Shown: positions 38,243 through 47,086 of the stretch, one piece after another
Numbering within the stretch: the first letter of the stretch is position 1
Layout: every line of letters starts with the position of its first letter
Origin: Desulfuromonadaceae bacterium
Lineage (GTDB): Bacteria; Desulfobacterota; Desulfuromonadia; Desulfuromonadales; Desulfuromonadaceae
NCBI GenBank assembly: GCA_016936455.1
Contig: JAFGXV010000048.1
Span: 1 to 57,042, forward strand
Reading direction: 5' to 3'
Length of the DNA stretch: 57,042 bases
Translations under genes and position numbers: made by a program
Notes under the pieces: model-generated
Told to the model about the DNA's origin: nothing
Databases searched by the model: none
Seen by the model: the letters and a program-made list of their open reading frames with translations, nothing else

Positions 38243-39043
38243 TTGGACTGGAAAGGCTTTTTCGACAGCCTCGGGATGAACGGCACACGCTGGCAATGGC
38301 GCATCATGCGTTGGCAGCGCCAATGGAAACAGGGAGGGCAGTCCGGCTTGTCCTCCCCCCACGCACCCTCCGTCAGCCAGGTGCTGCTGTTTCTCAACCT
38401 GCTACTATTTTCGGCCATGGTGCTGCGTGGGGCCAGCCACGGTTTAGGTCTGTCCGTCCTGCTGACACCCAAGGCAGAGCTCCTGGTCTCCTCCGGCGGC
38501 CAGTGGTGGCCACTGGTCATCGAACACCATCAGTGGTGGCGCTGCCTGACCTATGCGTTCACCCACGGAGGAATCATCCACCTCGGATTCAACATGATGG
38601 TGCTGTTTCAGATCGGCCCCCAGTTGGAGCAGGAAATCGGACCAAGCGGCTTCCTCATCCTTTACCTGCTGACGGCCCTCACGGCGACCCTTCTTGGCTA
38701 TCTCTGGCATCCACTGGTTGTCGTGGTCGGTGCTTCCGGATCACTGTTCGGCCTGATCGGCTTTTCAATCAGTTATTTCCATCGCATCGGAACACACATT
38801 GCTCTGGCCCAGCGTGATTTCATGCTCAAGTGGGCTGCTTTTGCTTTCTTCTTTGGTCTGATGGTCGGGGCTGACAACGCGGCCCACCTTGGCGGGGCGA
38901 TCAGTGGCGCGCTGCTTGGCCTCATCTACCCGATGCGCCTACGGACCCGCCAAGCCCTGCGCTGGCCCCTGAGCCTGCTAGCGCTATGCGGTGGAATCGC
39001 CCTTGTTGCGAGTTTGTGCCTTCTGGTGCTGAGCTGGTTTTAG
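38243..39043 (+). CDS. Rhomboid-family intramembrane serine protease
   Basis: The 266-residue protein has six to seven membrane helices. Rhomboid signatures are WWRCLTYAFTHGGIIHLGFNM (about residues 98-118), the catalytic Ser165 in GASGSLFGL, and His215 in DNAAHLGGAISG. The start is TTG at 38243 behind GGGAG. The first 35 residues are cytoplasmic and rich in Trp and Arg (TRWQWRIMRWQRQW), an odd basic-aromatic N-terminus. It is 14 nt upstream of the YbaK-like gene and probably shares its transcript. The natural substrate is unknown. Confidence 0.92.
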   Translation: MDWKGFFDSLGMNGTRWQWRIMRWQRQWKQGGQSGLSSPHAPSVSQVLLFLNLLLFSAMVLRGASHGLGLSVLLTPKAELLVSSGGQWWPLVIEHHQWWRCLTYAFTHGGIIHLGFNMMVLFQIGPQLEQEIGPSGFLILYLLTALTATLLGYLWHPLVVVVGASGSLFGLIGFSISYFHRIGTHIALAQRDFMLKWAAFAFFFGLMVGADNAAHLGGAISGALLGLIYPMRLRTRQALRWPLSLLALCGGIALVASLCLLVLSWF

Positions 39044-39057
39044 AAAAAGGGGGAAGC

Positions 39058-39555
39058 ATGGCTAAAGACAAGGCCCCGGCTACCGCTGCGACACGCTGGC
39101 TTAAACAGCAGGGCGCATCTTTTGAGCCACGGCTCTATGCCTATGAAGAGAAGGGGGGCACCCGGGTTTCTGCGCGCGAGTTGGGCGTCGATGAGCATCA
39201 GGTGATCAAAACACTGGTCATGGAAGACGAAACCAAACGACCTCTCATTATCCTGATGCACGGTGACTGCGAAGTGTCAACCAAGGAGCTGGCGCGCCAA
39301 CTTGACGTCAAGCGCGTCACGCCCTGCTCTCCCGATGTTGCCAACAGACATAGCGGCTACCTGGTGGGCGGCACATCTCCGTTTGGCACCCTGAAAAAAA
39401 TGCCGGTTTATCTAGAAAAAACGATTCTTGAACTCAATGAAATCTACATCAACGGTGGCAAGCGAGGATTTCTGATCAAAATCTCCCCCCGCCTCCTGAC
39501 GGACCTGTTGACAGCAACCCCGGTCGAGGTGGCGCTCTCTCATCCCAGCCGATAG
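39058..39555 (+). CDS. ybaK: YbaK/EbsC family Cys-tRNA(Pro)/aminoacyl-tRNA deacylase
   Basis: The 165-residue protein belongs to the YbaK/ProX editing fold, which removes wrongly attached amino acids from tRNA. Segments are TRWLKQQGASFEPRLYAYEE at the start, GVDEHQVIKTLVMED near residue 43, and VGGTSPFGTLKKMPVYLEKTI near 107, which holds the GxxSPFG active-site loop. The Cys-tRNA(Pro) substrate follows the E. coli homologue. ATG 39058 is preceded by GGGGGA. No terminator is obvious in the 162 nt before the MoxR gene. Confidence 0.92.
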   Translation: MAKDKAPATAATRWLKQQGASFEPRLYAYEEKGGTRVSARELGVDEHQVIKTLVMEDETKRPLIILMHGDCEVSTKELARQLDVKRVTPCSPDVANRHSGYLVGGTSPFGTLKKMPVYLEKTILELNEIYINGGKRGFLIKISPRLLTDLLTATPVEVALSHPSR

Positions 39556-39717
39556 CCACTGTCGAACACTGCGGCAGAGTCATCACGGCCGGGAGGGGAA
39601 CAACAGGGCACTCCAGCCATTTCCGTTGCTGTCGAAAAATGCTAGCATGATCCGTCAGTACGGCTCGAAGCTGCCAGATGGCTCGGGAACCCCCACTTTT
39701 TCTCCCCGGGAGGGTCC

Positions 39718-40662
39718 ATGAAAAAAGCCTTGCCCCAACGCACGGCCATCATTCAGGTCATTGACACCCTGTCCAGCCGTTACCTCCAGGGAAAAATCGA
39801 AGCGCTGCGCCTGGCCATGGTCGCACTTCTGTCCGACGGGCATCTATTGCTGGAGGATATCCCCGGGCTGGGAAAAACAACACTGGCGCTGGCCTTGTCC
39901 CGCGCCCTCGGCCTGACCTTTGGCCGCATCCAGTGCACCAGTGACCTGATGCCGTCCGACATCACCGGCCTGTCTATTTTCGACCGGGAGCGCAACCAGT
40001 TCCGCTTCATTGAGGGACCGATCTTCAATCACATCCTGCTGGCAGACGAAATCAACCGCGCGATGCCCAAAACCCAGAGTGCCATGCTCGAAGCCATGGA
40101 GGAACGCAGGGTTACAATTGAAGGAACCAGCTACACCCTGCCCACACCATTCATGGTCATTGCGACCCAGAATCCAACGGAGCAGATCGGCACCTACCCC
40201 TTGCCGGAATCACAACTGGACCGGTTCCTGATCACGACCGGCATCGGCTACCCTCCGGCCGCGTTGGAAAAACAGATCATCCGCAGCGGTGGTATTCGCG
40301 ATAAAATCCTCGAGATCGAACCGCTGATCAGCCGTGAGCAGATTGAACACGCCAGAGACGAAGTCCAGACCGTTTACCTTGATGACAGGCTGGTCGACTA
40401 TCTCTTTGCCATTGCCGAAGCCAGCCGTCGACATCGTTTCATCAGCACCGGCATTTCAACGCGCGGCGCCATCAGCATGGCTGCGGCGTCCCGAGCCTTG
40501 GCCTACCTGGATGGACGGGATTATGTCCTTCCGGAGGATATCAAACAGATCACCCCGCCGGTGGCTGCCCACCGTCTGATTCTGCGTACCGAACATCAAT
40601 CCCTCGACAAACGTGAGGTTCTGCTATCGCTGCTCAACGACATTTCCGTTCCCATGGTCTGA
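39718..40662 (+). CDS. MoxR-family AAA+ ATPase
   Basis: The 314-residue ATPase has Walker A DIPGLGKTTLA near residue 48, Walker B HILLADEINRAMPKTQ near 105 and sensor 1 FMVIATQNPTEQIGTYPLPESQLDRF near 142, all MoxR-typical. MoxR proteins act as chaperones, usually with the DUF58 and transglutaminase proteins encoded downstream, as here. GGGAGGG precedes the ATG. Its stop overlaps a CTG that may start the DUF58 gene. Confidence 0.94.
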   Translation: MKKALPQRTAIIQVIDTLSSRYLQGKIEALRLAMVALLSDGHLLLEDIPGLGKTTLALALSRALGLTFGRIQCTSDLMPSDITGLSIFDRERNQFRFIEGPIFNHILLADEINRAMPKTQSAMLEAMEERRVTIEGTSYTLPTPFMVIATQNPTEQIGTYPLPESQLDRFLITTGIGYPPAALEKQIIRSGGIRDKILEIEPLISREQIEHARDEVQTVYLDDRLVDYLFAIAEASRRHRFISTGISTRGAISMAAASRALAYLDGRDYVLPEDIKQITPPVAAHRLILRTEHQSLDKREVLLSLLNDISVPMV

Positions 40663-41534
40663 AACTGACCGGGTCCGGGACCCTGTACATCGGCATCACC
40701 CTGCTGCTCGGCTTTGGCGCCGTCAATACCGGCAACAACCTGCTCTACCTGATGGAGTCGGCCCTGCTTGGTTTCATGGCCATGTCAGGCCTGCTCGGCC
40801 ACCTGAACCTCAAAAACCTGGAACTGCACCTCGAAGCAGCCGACGAAATCTACGACGGACTGGCCACCCTGATCCGGGTTCGGATTGACAACAGGCGCCG
40901 TTGGCTTCCTGCGTTTCTGCTGGATCTTTCTTTTGCCGACCAGTCCCATCCTCCCGCCCATCTACCGGTTCTCAAACCGGGAACACAAGCCCGACTGGCC
41001 GTCACCGCGCGCTTTGCCGGCCGGGGGGATCATCTTCACCACCGCCTGAAAATCAGCTCATCCTTCCCGATCAATTTTTTTGTCCGCCACCGCCTGATAG
41101 AGCAGGTTTCCGTCCTGACCGTGTTCCCACGCCCCGTGGCCTGCTGCTACCGGGAAGCTCGCCTCAACAGTGCAGTGCAGGGCCAGACGGACAGCCCGCG
41201 TAAGGGTCTCGAAGGTGAAATCAGCCAGATTGGGAACTATCAGGGTAACGAACCCCTGAAGATGATCCACTGGAAGCTCAGCGCCCGCCACGATCAGCTC
41301 AAAATCAAGCAGCACACGGAAGTCGTTCAGCCGCCGGTGGAGATCTCCCTTCTGGACCTGCCGGGACACACGCTGGAGGCGAAACTACGCTGCGCCGCGT
41401 GGTTGATCAATGACCTGCTATCCCGCCAACAGCCCGTCGGGCTGAAATTGACAACGCACAGCCTGCCGGCAGCGCTTGGTCGAAAGCACAAAATCAGTCT
41501 ACTGACGGAACTGGCTCATTATGGTCAGAATTAA
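40659..41534 (+). CDS. DUF58-domain membrane protein, apparent CTG start
   Basis: The frame contains a DUF58 protein: N-terminal hydrophobic segment, then RLNSAVQGQTDSPRKGLEGE and the signature YQGNEPLKMIHWKLSAR-type pattern near the C-terminus. The first ATG (40752) would lose TLYIGITLLLGFGAVNTGNNLLYL, which includes the conserved NTGNNLLYL and half the membrane region. No ATG, GTG or TTG occurs in frame upstream. A CTG at 40659 overlaps the MoxR stop as CTGA, giving 291 residues; I use it provisionally. The gene overlaps the next one by 14 nt. DUF58 proteins usually function with MoxR and TgpA-like partners. Confidence 0.82.
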   Translation: MKLTGSGTLYIGITLLLGFGAVNTGNNLLYLMESALLGFMAMSGLLGHLNLKNLELHLEAADEIYDGLATLIRVRIDNRRRWLPAFLLDLSFADQSHPPAHLPVLKPGTQARLAVTARFAGRGDHLHHRLKISSSFPINFFVRHRLIEQVSVLTVFPRPVACCYREARLNSAVQGQTDSPRKGLEGEISQIGNYQGNEPLKMIHWKLSARHDQLKIKQHTEVVQPPVEISLLDLPGHTLEAKLRCAAWLINDLLSRQQPVGLKLTTHSLPAALGRKHKISLLTELAHYGQN

Positions 41535-43431
41535 ACTCCCCCTGGACCTCCTGACCTACCTGGTTGCCCTGCTCGGCCTTATACCGCTCTTCGGCTGGCT
41601 TGACACACCAGTTCAATGGACGGTGGCTGCGGCCATTGCGGCAGGGCTCAGTTGTGATCTGCGGCAACACCACTGGATCGGGCCACGCCTGGCCACAGCA
41701 CTGACGCTGGTTTTTTTCGTTTTTTACCTGACGCAGCTGAATCTGAACAATGTCGCCTCACCTGTCGTCAACCTCCTCACCCTGCTGTTGAGCATCCGCC
41801 TGATCACGCCGAAACAGGGCCGACATTACCTGCAGATCTTTGTCCTGTCCCTGTTCTGCCTGGCAGGATCATCCCTGCTCAGCCTGAACATTCTTTACCT
41901 GCCGGCGCTGGTGCTGATGATCGCGGGTGTAACCATCGGGCTGGTACTGCTGACGTTTTTTCATCGTGATCCTTCATTACGACTGAATCGCCCCCAGCTC
42001 ACCACCCTGCTGAAAACGGCGGCGATCCTTCCCGTCGGATCGTTGCTGCTGATGGTACTGCTGTTCGCCATTCTACCCCGCACCCAGTATCCGCTGTGGG
42101 ATTTTCTCAACCCGACCAACAGCGCAACCAGCGGCTTCAGTGAAGAGGTCCGCCCTGGCGCTTTCAGCAGCAACCAGGCCGTCAAAACCGTCGCGTTTCG
42201 TGCTGAATGTGCGCCACTGCCCCCGGAACAGCTCTACTGGCGGGGGACAGTCCTCAACACCGTGCGGCGATCGACCTGGATCCGGACATTGCCCGGAGAG
42301 GAACGCACCCAGTGGGTCGAAGGCCAGGTTGTCACCTGCACCATAACGCTGCCGGCCACGAACCGGACCTTTCTGTTTTCCCTCGACCGGCCTCAAAGTC
42401 TGCGCGAAATCGTCTACCGCCAGCAGGACGATGGCGTACTGACAACTCCGCGGCCATTAGCCAAAGGGGTACGCTATCAGTGCCAGTCTCACCTCGGTGG
42501 CATGTGGCAGGTACGTACAGCAATCGACAGAGATCTGTACCTTGCGGTTCCTACCGATATCGCTCCACGCTTGACGCAACTGGCGGCGCAGATCCGTCAG
42601 CAAGGTGAAAGCGACCACCAGCGCATCGCGCTCCTGGAAAAATTTTTTCGACAGCAACAGCTGAACTACGCCACCGACGATCTTCCGGGGCCAGATGCCC
42701 CGATCGAAGAATTTCTGTTTGATAAAAAACGCGGCTATTGCGAGTTCTTCGCATCCAGCTTCGCGCTGTTGCTCCGCCTGTGCGCTGTCCCCTGCCGACT
42801 GGTCGGTGGATATCACGGCGGTGAGTACAATGATCTGGGCGGCTACTACCTGATCACCGATGATCTTGCCCACGTCTGGGTTGAGACTCTGGTTGAAAAC
42901 ACATGGGTACGGATTGACCCGAGCCGATTTGCCGCCAACGCCTCATCGGCCCTGATGGCCCCGCGGCAACAGGGACTCCCTCTTTATCAGCGTGCCCTGG
43001 ATGGACTGAATTACCTGTGGCAGAAATCCGTTATCGGCTACGACTTCAACCAACAACTCGAACTGCTGAAAAAAGGTGGACACCATCTCAGCCACCTGAA
43101 CATCCCCAGCGAATGGCTGATTCGTACCGCGCAGTGGCTGTTTGGCGTCGCAGGCCTGATCCTGATTGGGGCATGGTGGATCCGCCGCCATCGACAGACA
43201 GCCCAGCAGAAGATATTGATGCGCTACCAGAAGGCACTGCGGACACGCTACCAGATCACATCAGTCCCTGCAGCGCAGGGACTGATCGAACACGCCCTTC
43301 AGCTCGGGGATCCGTCGTGCATCGCCTTTGCCAGGAGATACAGCCACCTGCTCTACGGCGGTAAATCTTTCTCGGACGAACAGCTGCGCCACCTCAATCG
43401 ACTGATCGACCAGGTCCGGACCCGAAAATAA
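41521..43431 (+). CDS. Membrane transglutaminase-like protein (TgpA/DUF3488 family)
   Basis: The 636-residue protein has about six N-terminal membrane helices (residues 8-190), a periplasmic region and a transglutaminase core. Catalytic Cys407 lies in KRGYCEFFASSFALLLR, followed by the His in LAHVWVETL and the Asp in VRIDPSRF. A further helix lies near residue 545, with a cytoplasmic C-terminal tail. TgpA of Pseudomonas has this layout and is needed for viability there. It ends the MoxR-DUF58-TgpA operon. The substrate is unknown. Confidence 0.92.
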   Translation: MVRIKLPLDLLTYLVALLGLIPLFGWLDTPVQWTVAAAIAAGLSCDLRQHHWIGPRLATALTLVFFVFYLTQLNLNNVASPVVNLLTLLLSIRLITPKQGRHYLQIFVLSLFCLAGSSLLSLNILYLPALVLMIAGVTIGLVLLTFFHRDPSLRLNRPQLTTLLKTAAILPVGSLLLMVLLFAILPRTQYPLWDFLNPTNSATSGFSEEVRPGAFSSNQAVKTVAFRAECAPLPPEQLYWRGTVLNTVRRSTWIRTLPGEERTQWVEGQVVTCTITLPATNRTFLFSLDRPQSLREIVYRQQDDGVLTTPRPLAKGVRYQCQSHLGGMWQVRTAIDRDLYLAVPTDIAPRLTQLAAQIRQQGESDHQRIALLEKFFRQQQLNYATDDLPGPDAPIEEFLFDKKRGYCEFFASSFALLLRLCAVPCRLVGGYHGGEYNDLGGYYLITDDLAHVWVETLVENTWVRIDPSRFAANASSALMAPRQQGLPLYQRALDGLNYLWQKSVIGYDFNQQLELLKKGGHHLSHLNIPSEWLIRTAQWLFGVAGLILIGAWWIRRHRQTAQQKILMRYQKALRTRYQITSVPAAQGLIEHALQLGDPSCIAFARRYSHLLYGGKSFSDEQLRHLNRLIDQVRTRK

Positions 43432-43474
43432 CCCACTCCCTGCAACCAATCGCCCGGGTAAAACCACTTTCTTA

Positions 43475-43503
43475 TTGATAATGACTTTCAAAGTCTGTAT
43501 AAC
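43475..43503 (+). promoter_or_regulatory. Promoter and overlapping Fur box of the LbtU-like porin gene
   Basis: TTGATA (43475-43480) and TATAAC (43498-43503) each match the sigma-70 consensus at five of six bases, with ideal 17-nt spacing. Laid over the -35 and spacer is GATAATGACTTTCAAAGTC (43477-43495), which matches the classical 19-nt Fur box at 13 positions, with the left half intact. Iron-loaded Fur would block RNA polymerase here. The porin ATG follows 40 nt after the -10. Confidence 0.72.
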
Positions 43504-43542
43504 CAGGTTCGTGTTTATCCTTCCGCACCCACAGGAGCTGCC

Positions 43543-44688
43543 ATGCGCTATCTTTTTTTTCGCTCACTGACCTCGACTCTCCTCACAGTTTGGTTGACGA
43601 TCCCCTCATTCGCGTCCCCTGTTCCGAATGAAGTCCTACTGCAACGCATCCCGCCCCGTGAAGAAAAGCTGGCGACCAGCGAACAGCAGTCACCTGCCCT
43701 GCTCGACGCCCTGAACGACAGGATCAAGCTGAGCGGCGCCATCGCGGTTGAAGCCAATTACACCTGCGTCGACAACACCTGCGATGATGAGGACTCCAGC
43801 GACCACACCCTCGCCACCGTTGAACTCGGCGTCGACGTCGATCTGATCCACCACGTCAGCGGCCACATCCTGCTGCTGTGGGAAGAAGACGACACCGAAC
43901 CCATGGATGTCGACGAGGCCTTCATCACCCTGATCGGTGAGGAGGTCCTGCCGCTCACTCTGAGTGCCGGCAAACTCTACGTGCCTTTCGGCAACTTCAC
44001 CTCCAACATGGTCTCCGACCCTCTGCCCCTGGAACTGGGCGAAACCCGTGAGAGCGCCGTGGTGGTCGGCTATGAGCAAAACGGTTTTTACGCCAGCCTT
44101 TACGCCTTCAACGGTGATGTGGAGATAGACGGCAACAACGGCAACCAGATCGACAACGTCGGCGCCAGCCTCGGCTATGTACTGGAAAAGGAGTATCTGA
44201 CCCTGGACGTCGGCATCTGCTACACCAACAATCTGCTCGATTCCGATGGCCTGGGAGAGCGCTTTGACGAGGCGGTTGAAGAAGCCGAGGAGGTCGGCCA
44301 GGTGCTGGAACTGCAGGAGCATGTCGGCGGTTTCGGCGCTCATCTGGTGGCTGAACTGGGATCCCTGAACCTGATCGGTGAATATGTCGGTGCCATCGAC
44401 GCTATCGCATACCGTCTGGACGGCGTCAAGTTCAAGGAAGACGCCATCCGCAGCTGGAACCTCGAAGCCGGCTATGGCTTTGATTTTCTGGGCCGGGAAG
44501 CCCTCGTTGCCGCGGGTTGGCAGGGTTCGGACAACGCCGGCGACTTCCTACCTGAGAACCGTTACCTCGCCTGCATCAGCGCCGGCATTTTCGACGGCAC
44601 CTCGCTAGCGCTGGAAATGCTGCATGAGGAGTACGAAAACGACGGCGAAACCGACAGCATCACCCTGCAGCTGGCCATCGAATTCTGA
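43543..44688 (+). CDS. LbtU-family siderophore porin (outer-membrane beta barrel)
   Basis: The 381-residue protein has a signal peptide ending at FASP near residue 25, a short coiled N-terminal region and then a barrel of alternating strands. These include IKLSGAIAVEANY, TVELGVDVDLI, LSAGKLYVPFGNF and ESAVVVGYEQNGFYASLYAF. It ends with SITLQLAIEF, Phe being the usual last residue of barrels. The pattern matches the LbtU family, first described for legiobactin uptake in Legionella. It is very acidic (many Asp/Glu in loops). No TonB box or siderophore genes are present; the Fur-box promoter supports an iron role. Confidence 0.8.
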   Translation: MRYLFFRSLTSTLLTVWLTIPSFASPVPNEVLLQRIPPREEKLATSEQQSPALLDALNDRIKLSGAIAVEANYTCVDNTCDDEDSSDHTLATVELGVDVDLIHHVSGHILLLWEEDDTEPMDVDEAFITLIGEEVLPLTLSAGKLYVPFGNFTSNMVSDPLPLELGETRESAVVVGYEQNGFYASLYAFNGDVEIDGNNGNQIDNVGASLGYVLEKEYLTLDVGICYTNNLLDSDGLGERFDEAVEEAEEVGQVLELQEHVGGFGAHLVAELGSLNLIGEYVGAIDAIAYRLDGVKFKEDAIRSWNLEAGYGFDFLGREALVAAGWQGSDNAGDFLPENRYLACISAGIFDGTSLALEMLHEEYENDGETDSITLQLAIEF

Positions 44689-44818
44689 ACCTGCTATGGC
44701 TGATGCAACGTCTTACACCACAGGGCAGCAGGCGCCAGCAGGATAGAGAAAAAATTATCGGGCTTGATCTCTGACAACAAGGCTGCGTATGCTCACATAC
44801 AAATAGATAACGGAGGAG

Positions 44819-45649
44819 ATGATGGACAATTGCGAACTGCTCCGCGCCGCCGAACTGATTCAACAGGCCGAAGCTCTGGTGATCTGTAGCGGGGCCGGGA
44901 TGGGCGTCGATTCGGGGCTGCCGGATTTTCGCGGCGATCAGGGGTTCTGGAAGGCCTATCCCATGTATGAAGCCCTGGGCGTCAACTTCTACGACGCCGC
45001 CAACCCGGTGCATTTTTCACGCGATCCCGAATTCGGCTGGGGATTTTACGGGCATCGGACCAATCTCTACCGCGCCACGGTTCCCCATGAAGGCTTCAGC
45101 CTGCTATTGAGGTGGCTGCGCCAGTTACAGCTGGACCATTTCGTCGTCACGTCGAATGTCGACGGCCAGTTTCAGAAGGCGGGATTTGATCCCGAGCGGG
45201 TCGTGGAAGTACACGGGTCCATCCATCATTTGCAGTGTCTGCGGCCGTGTCGCCGCGATATCTGGGACAATGAGGAAGAAATCCCCGTCGATCTGACAAC
45301 CATGCGGGCAGAGTCACTGCCACGCTGCCACCACTGCCAGGGCATTGCCCGCCCCAACATCCTGATGTTCGGCGACTATTCCTGGATTGGCGACCGTTCG
45401 AGTGCTCAGGAGCGGCAATTTGACCAGTTCCTGATCCGCAACAACGGCAGGCGGCTTGTCATCATCGAAATGGGCGCCGGCACCGCCGTTCCAACCATCC
45501 GCCATCTCACAGAAACGCTGGCGCGCAAGACCAATGCCTGCGCCATCCGCATCAATCCGCGTGAAGCAGAGATTTCACGGCCGAACATCAGCCTTGAATT
45601 CGGCGCCTTGGAAGGACTGAAGCACCTCGACAGCCAGTTGGAGTTCTGA
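44819..45649 (+). CDS. Divergent Sir2-family NAD-dependent deacylase
   Basis: The 276-residue protein keeps the sirtuin core: NAD-binding CSGAGMGVDSGLPDFRG (about residues 23-39; canonical GAGIS is altered to GAGMG), TSNVDGQFQKAGF (Asn113, Asp115), catalytic His132 (EVHGS) and four zinc cysteines (140, 144, 170, 173). A long insert (about 40-90) distinguishes it from CobB. Two ATGs stand together at 44819 and 44822; the second has better spacing from GGAGG. It stands alone, convergent with yihY. The substrate could be an acylated protein or another NAD-linked target. Confidence 0.87.
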   Translation: MMDNCELLRAAELIQQAEALVICSGAGMGVDSGLPDFRGDQGFWKAYPMYEALGVNFYDAANPVHFSRDPEFGWGFYGHRTNLYRATVPHEGFSLLLRWLRQLQLDHFVVTSNVDGQFQKAGFDPERVVEVHGSIHHLQCLRPCRRDIWDNEEEIPVDLTTMRAESLPRCHHCQGIARPNILMFGDYSWIGDRSSAQERQFDQFLIRNNGRRLVIIEMGAGTAVPTIRHLTETLARKTNACAIRINPREAEISRPNISLEFGALEGLKHLDSQLEF

Positions 45650-45749
45650 GGCGAGGTCAGCCCTGATTTCTGCCAAAAACGCTTACAGTTGCTCGTTGAA
45701 CGCTCCAACAAGTGACAATCTCACGTCCGACGAGCTGGTCTGACAAGCG

Positions 45750-47024
45750 CTAAGGCAACCGGGTAGGATTGAGAATGCGCGACAGATTCCAGTCTTTCAG
45801 ACACCCCTGTTGAGCCTCCTTCCAGCAAACGAGAAATGGTTCCAGTGCCGGGTCGGTCGTCGACTGGTTCAGGTCGCGCAGCAACAGCTCATCCAAAGCA
45901 ACGGCCGCAGCATCACGGCAGGGCAGCACGACACTCTGACCTTTTTCGCACTCGCTTACTATAAGAATACCGCCACGCTGCAACAGTGCCAGCGCAGCAC
46001 CGAACTCGCCTTGAGCCAGCTGGCTGGCGGAAAAAAGTTCCTGTTCCTTCCACGGTGGCTGTCCATCCTGGAAGCGGCGGTAAACCTGCAGCAACAGAAT
46101 CAGCAACGAAAGCGGCCGGCAATCCTCCTGTTTATCATCCGGTAACCACTGGACCAGCTGGCGACGCCGCTGCCATACCCAGCACACCACCACCCCGAAC
46201 AGCGTGATCAACCAGCTCAGATAGATCCACATCATGAAAACCGGCAGCGCCGCCATGGTGCCATAAATCGCATTGTAGCGGGCGACCCCGACCTGGAAGG
46301 TGACATACACCCACTGAACCAGCAGCCACAGCACCGAAGAGCAGGCCCCGCCCACCATGGCCGACGACAGAGTCACCCGGGTATTGGGCATGAACAGATA
46401 GAGAAAAATGAAGGCCACCCAGATCACCACGGCCGGCAGCCACTCAAAAAACAGCAGCATAGCATCACCCAGCCAGGGCTGGGCCACCATCCATTGAACC
46501 AGTTTCTGGCTCTGCAGAGAGGTGTTGACGGAAATAGCGACAAACAGGAACAGCGGGCCGAATGAGACCACGGAGAAATAATCGGCAAAACGACGGAACC
46601 AGCTGCGGGTCTCGGACACCTGCCACAGCTCATTGAAGGCTTTTTCGATGCCGGTGAGCAGAAACAGAACCGTCAGCAACAGGGTAATCAGACCAACGGT
46701 TCCAAGTTGGGCGACATTGGTATTGTTGATGTAGAGGATCAGGCTACGCACCACCTCTTCCGAACCGCTCGATAAACGACTGAGCAGCAGTGGTTCGATC
46801 TTGTTGTGGACACCAAAGCCCTTGAGCAGGGCAAACATGATGGCCAGCAACGGAACCAGGGCGAGGAGTGAATTAAAGGTCAGGGCCGCAGCCTGCTGGC
46901 GACAGTTTTTCCGCCGGAACACCAGCCAGGCGGCAATGGGCAGCTGCAGCCACTGGAAGGGTCGCGCAAAAAGATTCTCCCGCCAGATCCGTATCTGCTG
47001 TGCCAATGAGTTGATTCGGTTCAT
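45750..47024 (-). CDS. yihY: YihY/virulence-factor BrkB family inner-membrane protein
   Basis: The protein has six membrane helices in the YihY/BrkB pattern (AAALTFNSLLALVPLLAIMFALL, then LLTVLFLLTGIEKAFNELW and ARYNAIYGTMAALPVFMMWIYLSWLITLFG). A cytoplasmic C-terminal part (about residues 300-424) is probably a winged-helix region. Older names such as RNase BN are wrong. I chose ATG 47024 (MNRINSLAQQ, behind GAGGTAGG), giving 424 residues; ATG 47066 without a ribosome site would add 14. The function is unknown. It follows the patatin gene on the same strand. Confidence 0.9.
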   Translation of the reverse strand: MNRINSLAQQIRIWRENLFARPFQWLQLPIAAWLVFRRKNCRQQAAALTFNSLLALVPLLAIMFALLKGFGVHNKIEPLLLSRLSSGSEEVVRSLILYINNTNVAQLGTVGLITLLLTVLFLLTGIEKAFNELWQVSETRSWFRRFADYFSVVSFGPLFLFVAISVNTSLQSQKLVQWMVAQPWLGDAMLLFFEWLPAVVIWVAFIFLYLFMPNTRVTLSSAMVGGACSSVLWLLVQWVYVTFQVGVARYNAIYGTMAALPVFMMWIYLSWLITLFGVVVCWVWQRRRQLVQWLPDDKQEDCRPLSLLILLLQVYRRFQDGQPPWKEQELFSASQLAQGEFGAALALLQRGGILIVSECEKGQSVVLPCRDAAAVALDELLLRDLNQSTTDPALEPFLVCWKEAQQGCLKDWNLSRILNPTRLP

Positions 47025-47086
47025 CCTACCTCGCAACGGCGGTTCAGCCTGACGAAACAGGACCATTCAGCGCCGGGAATAAGGGG

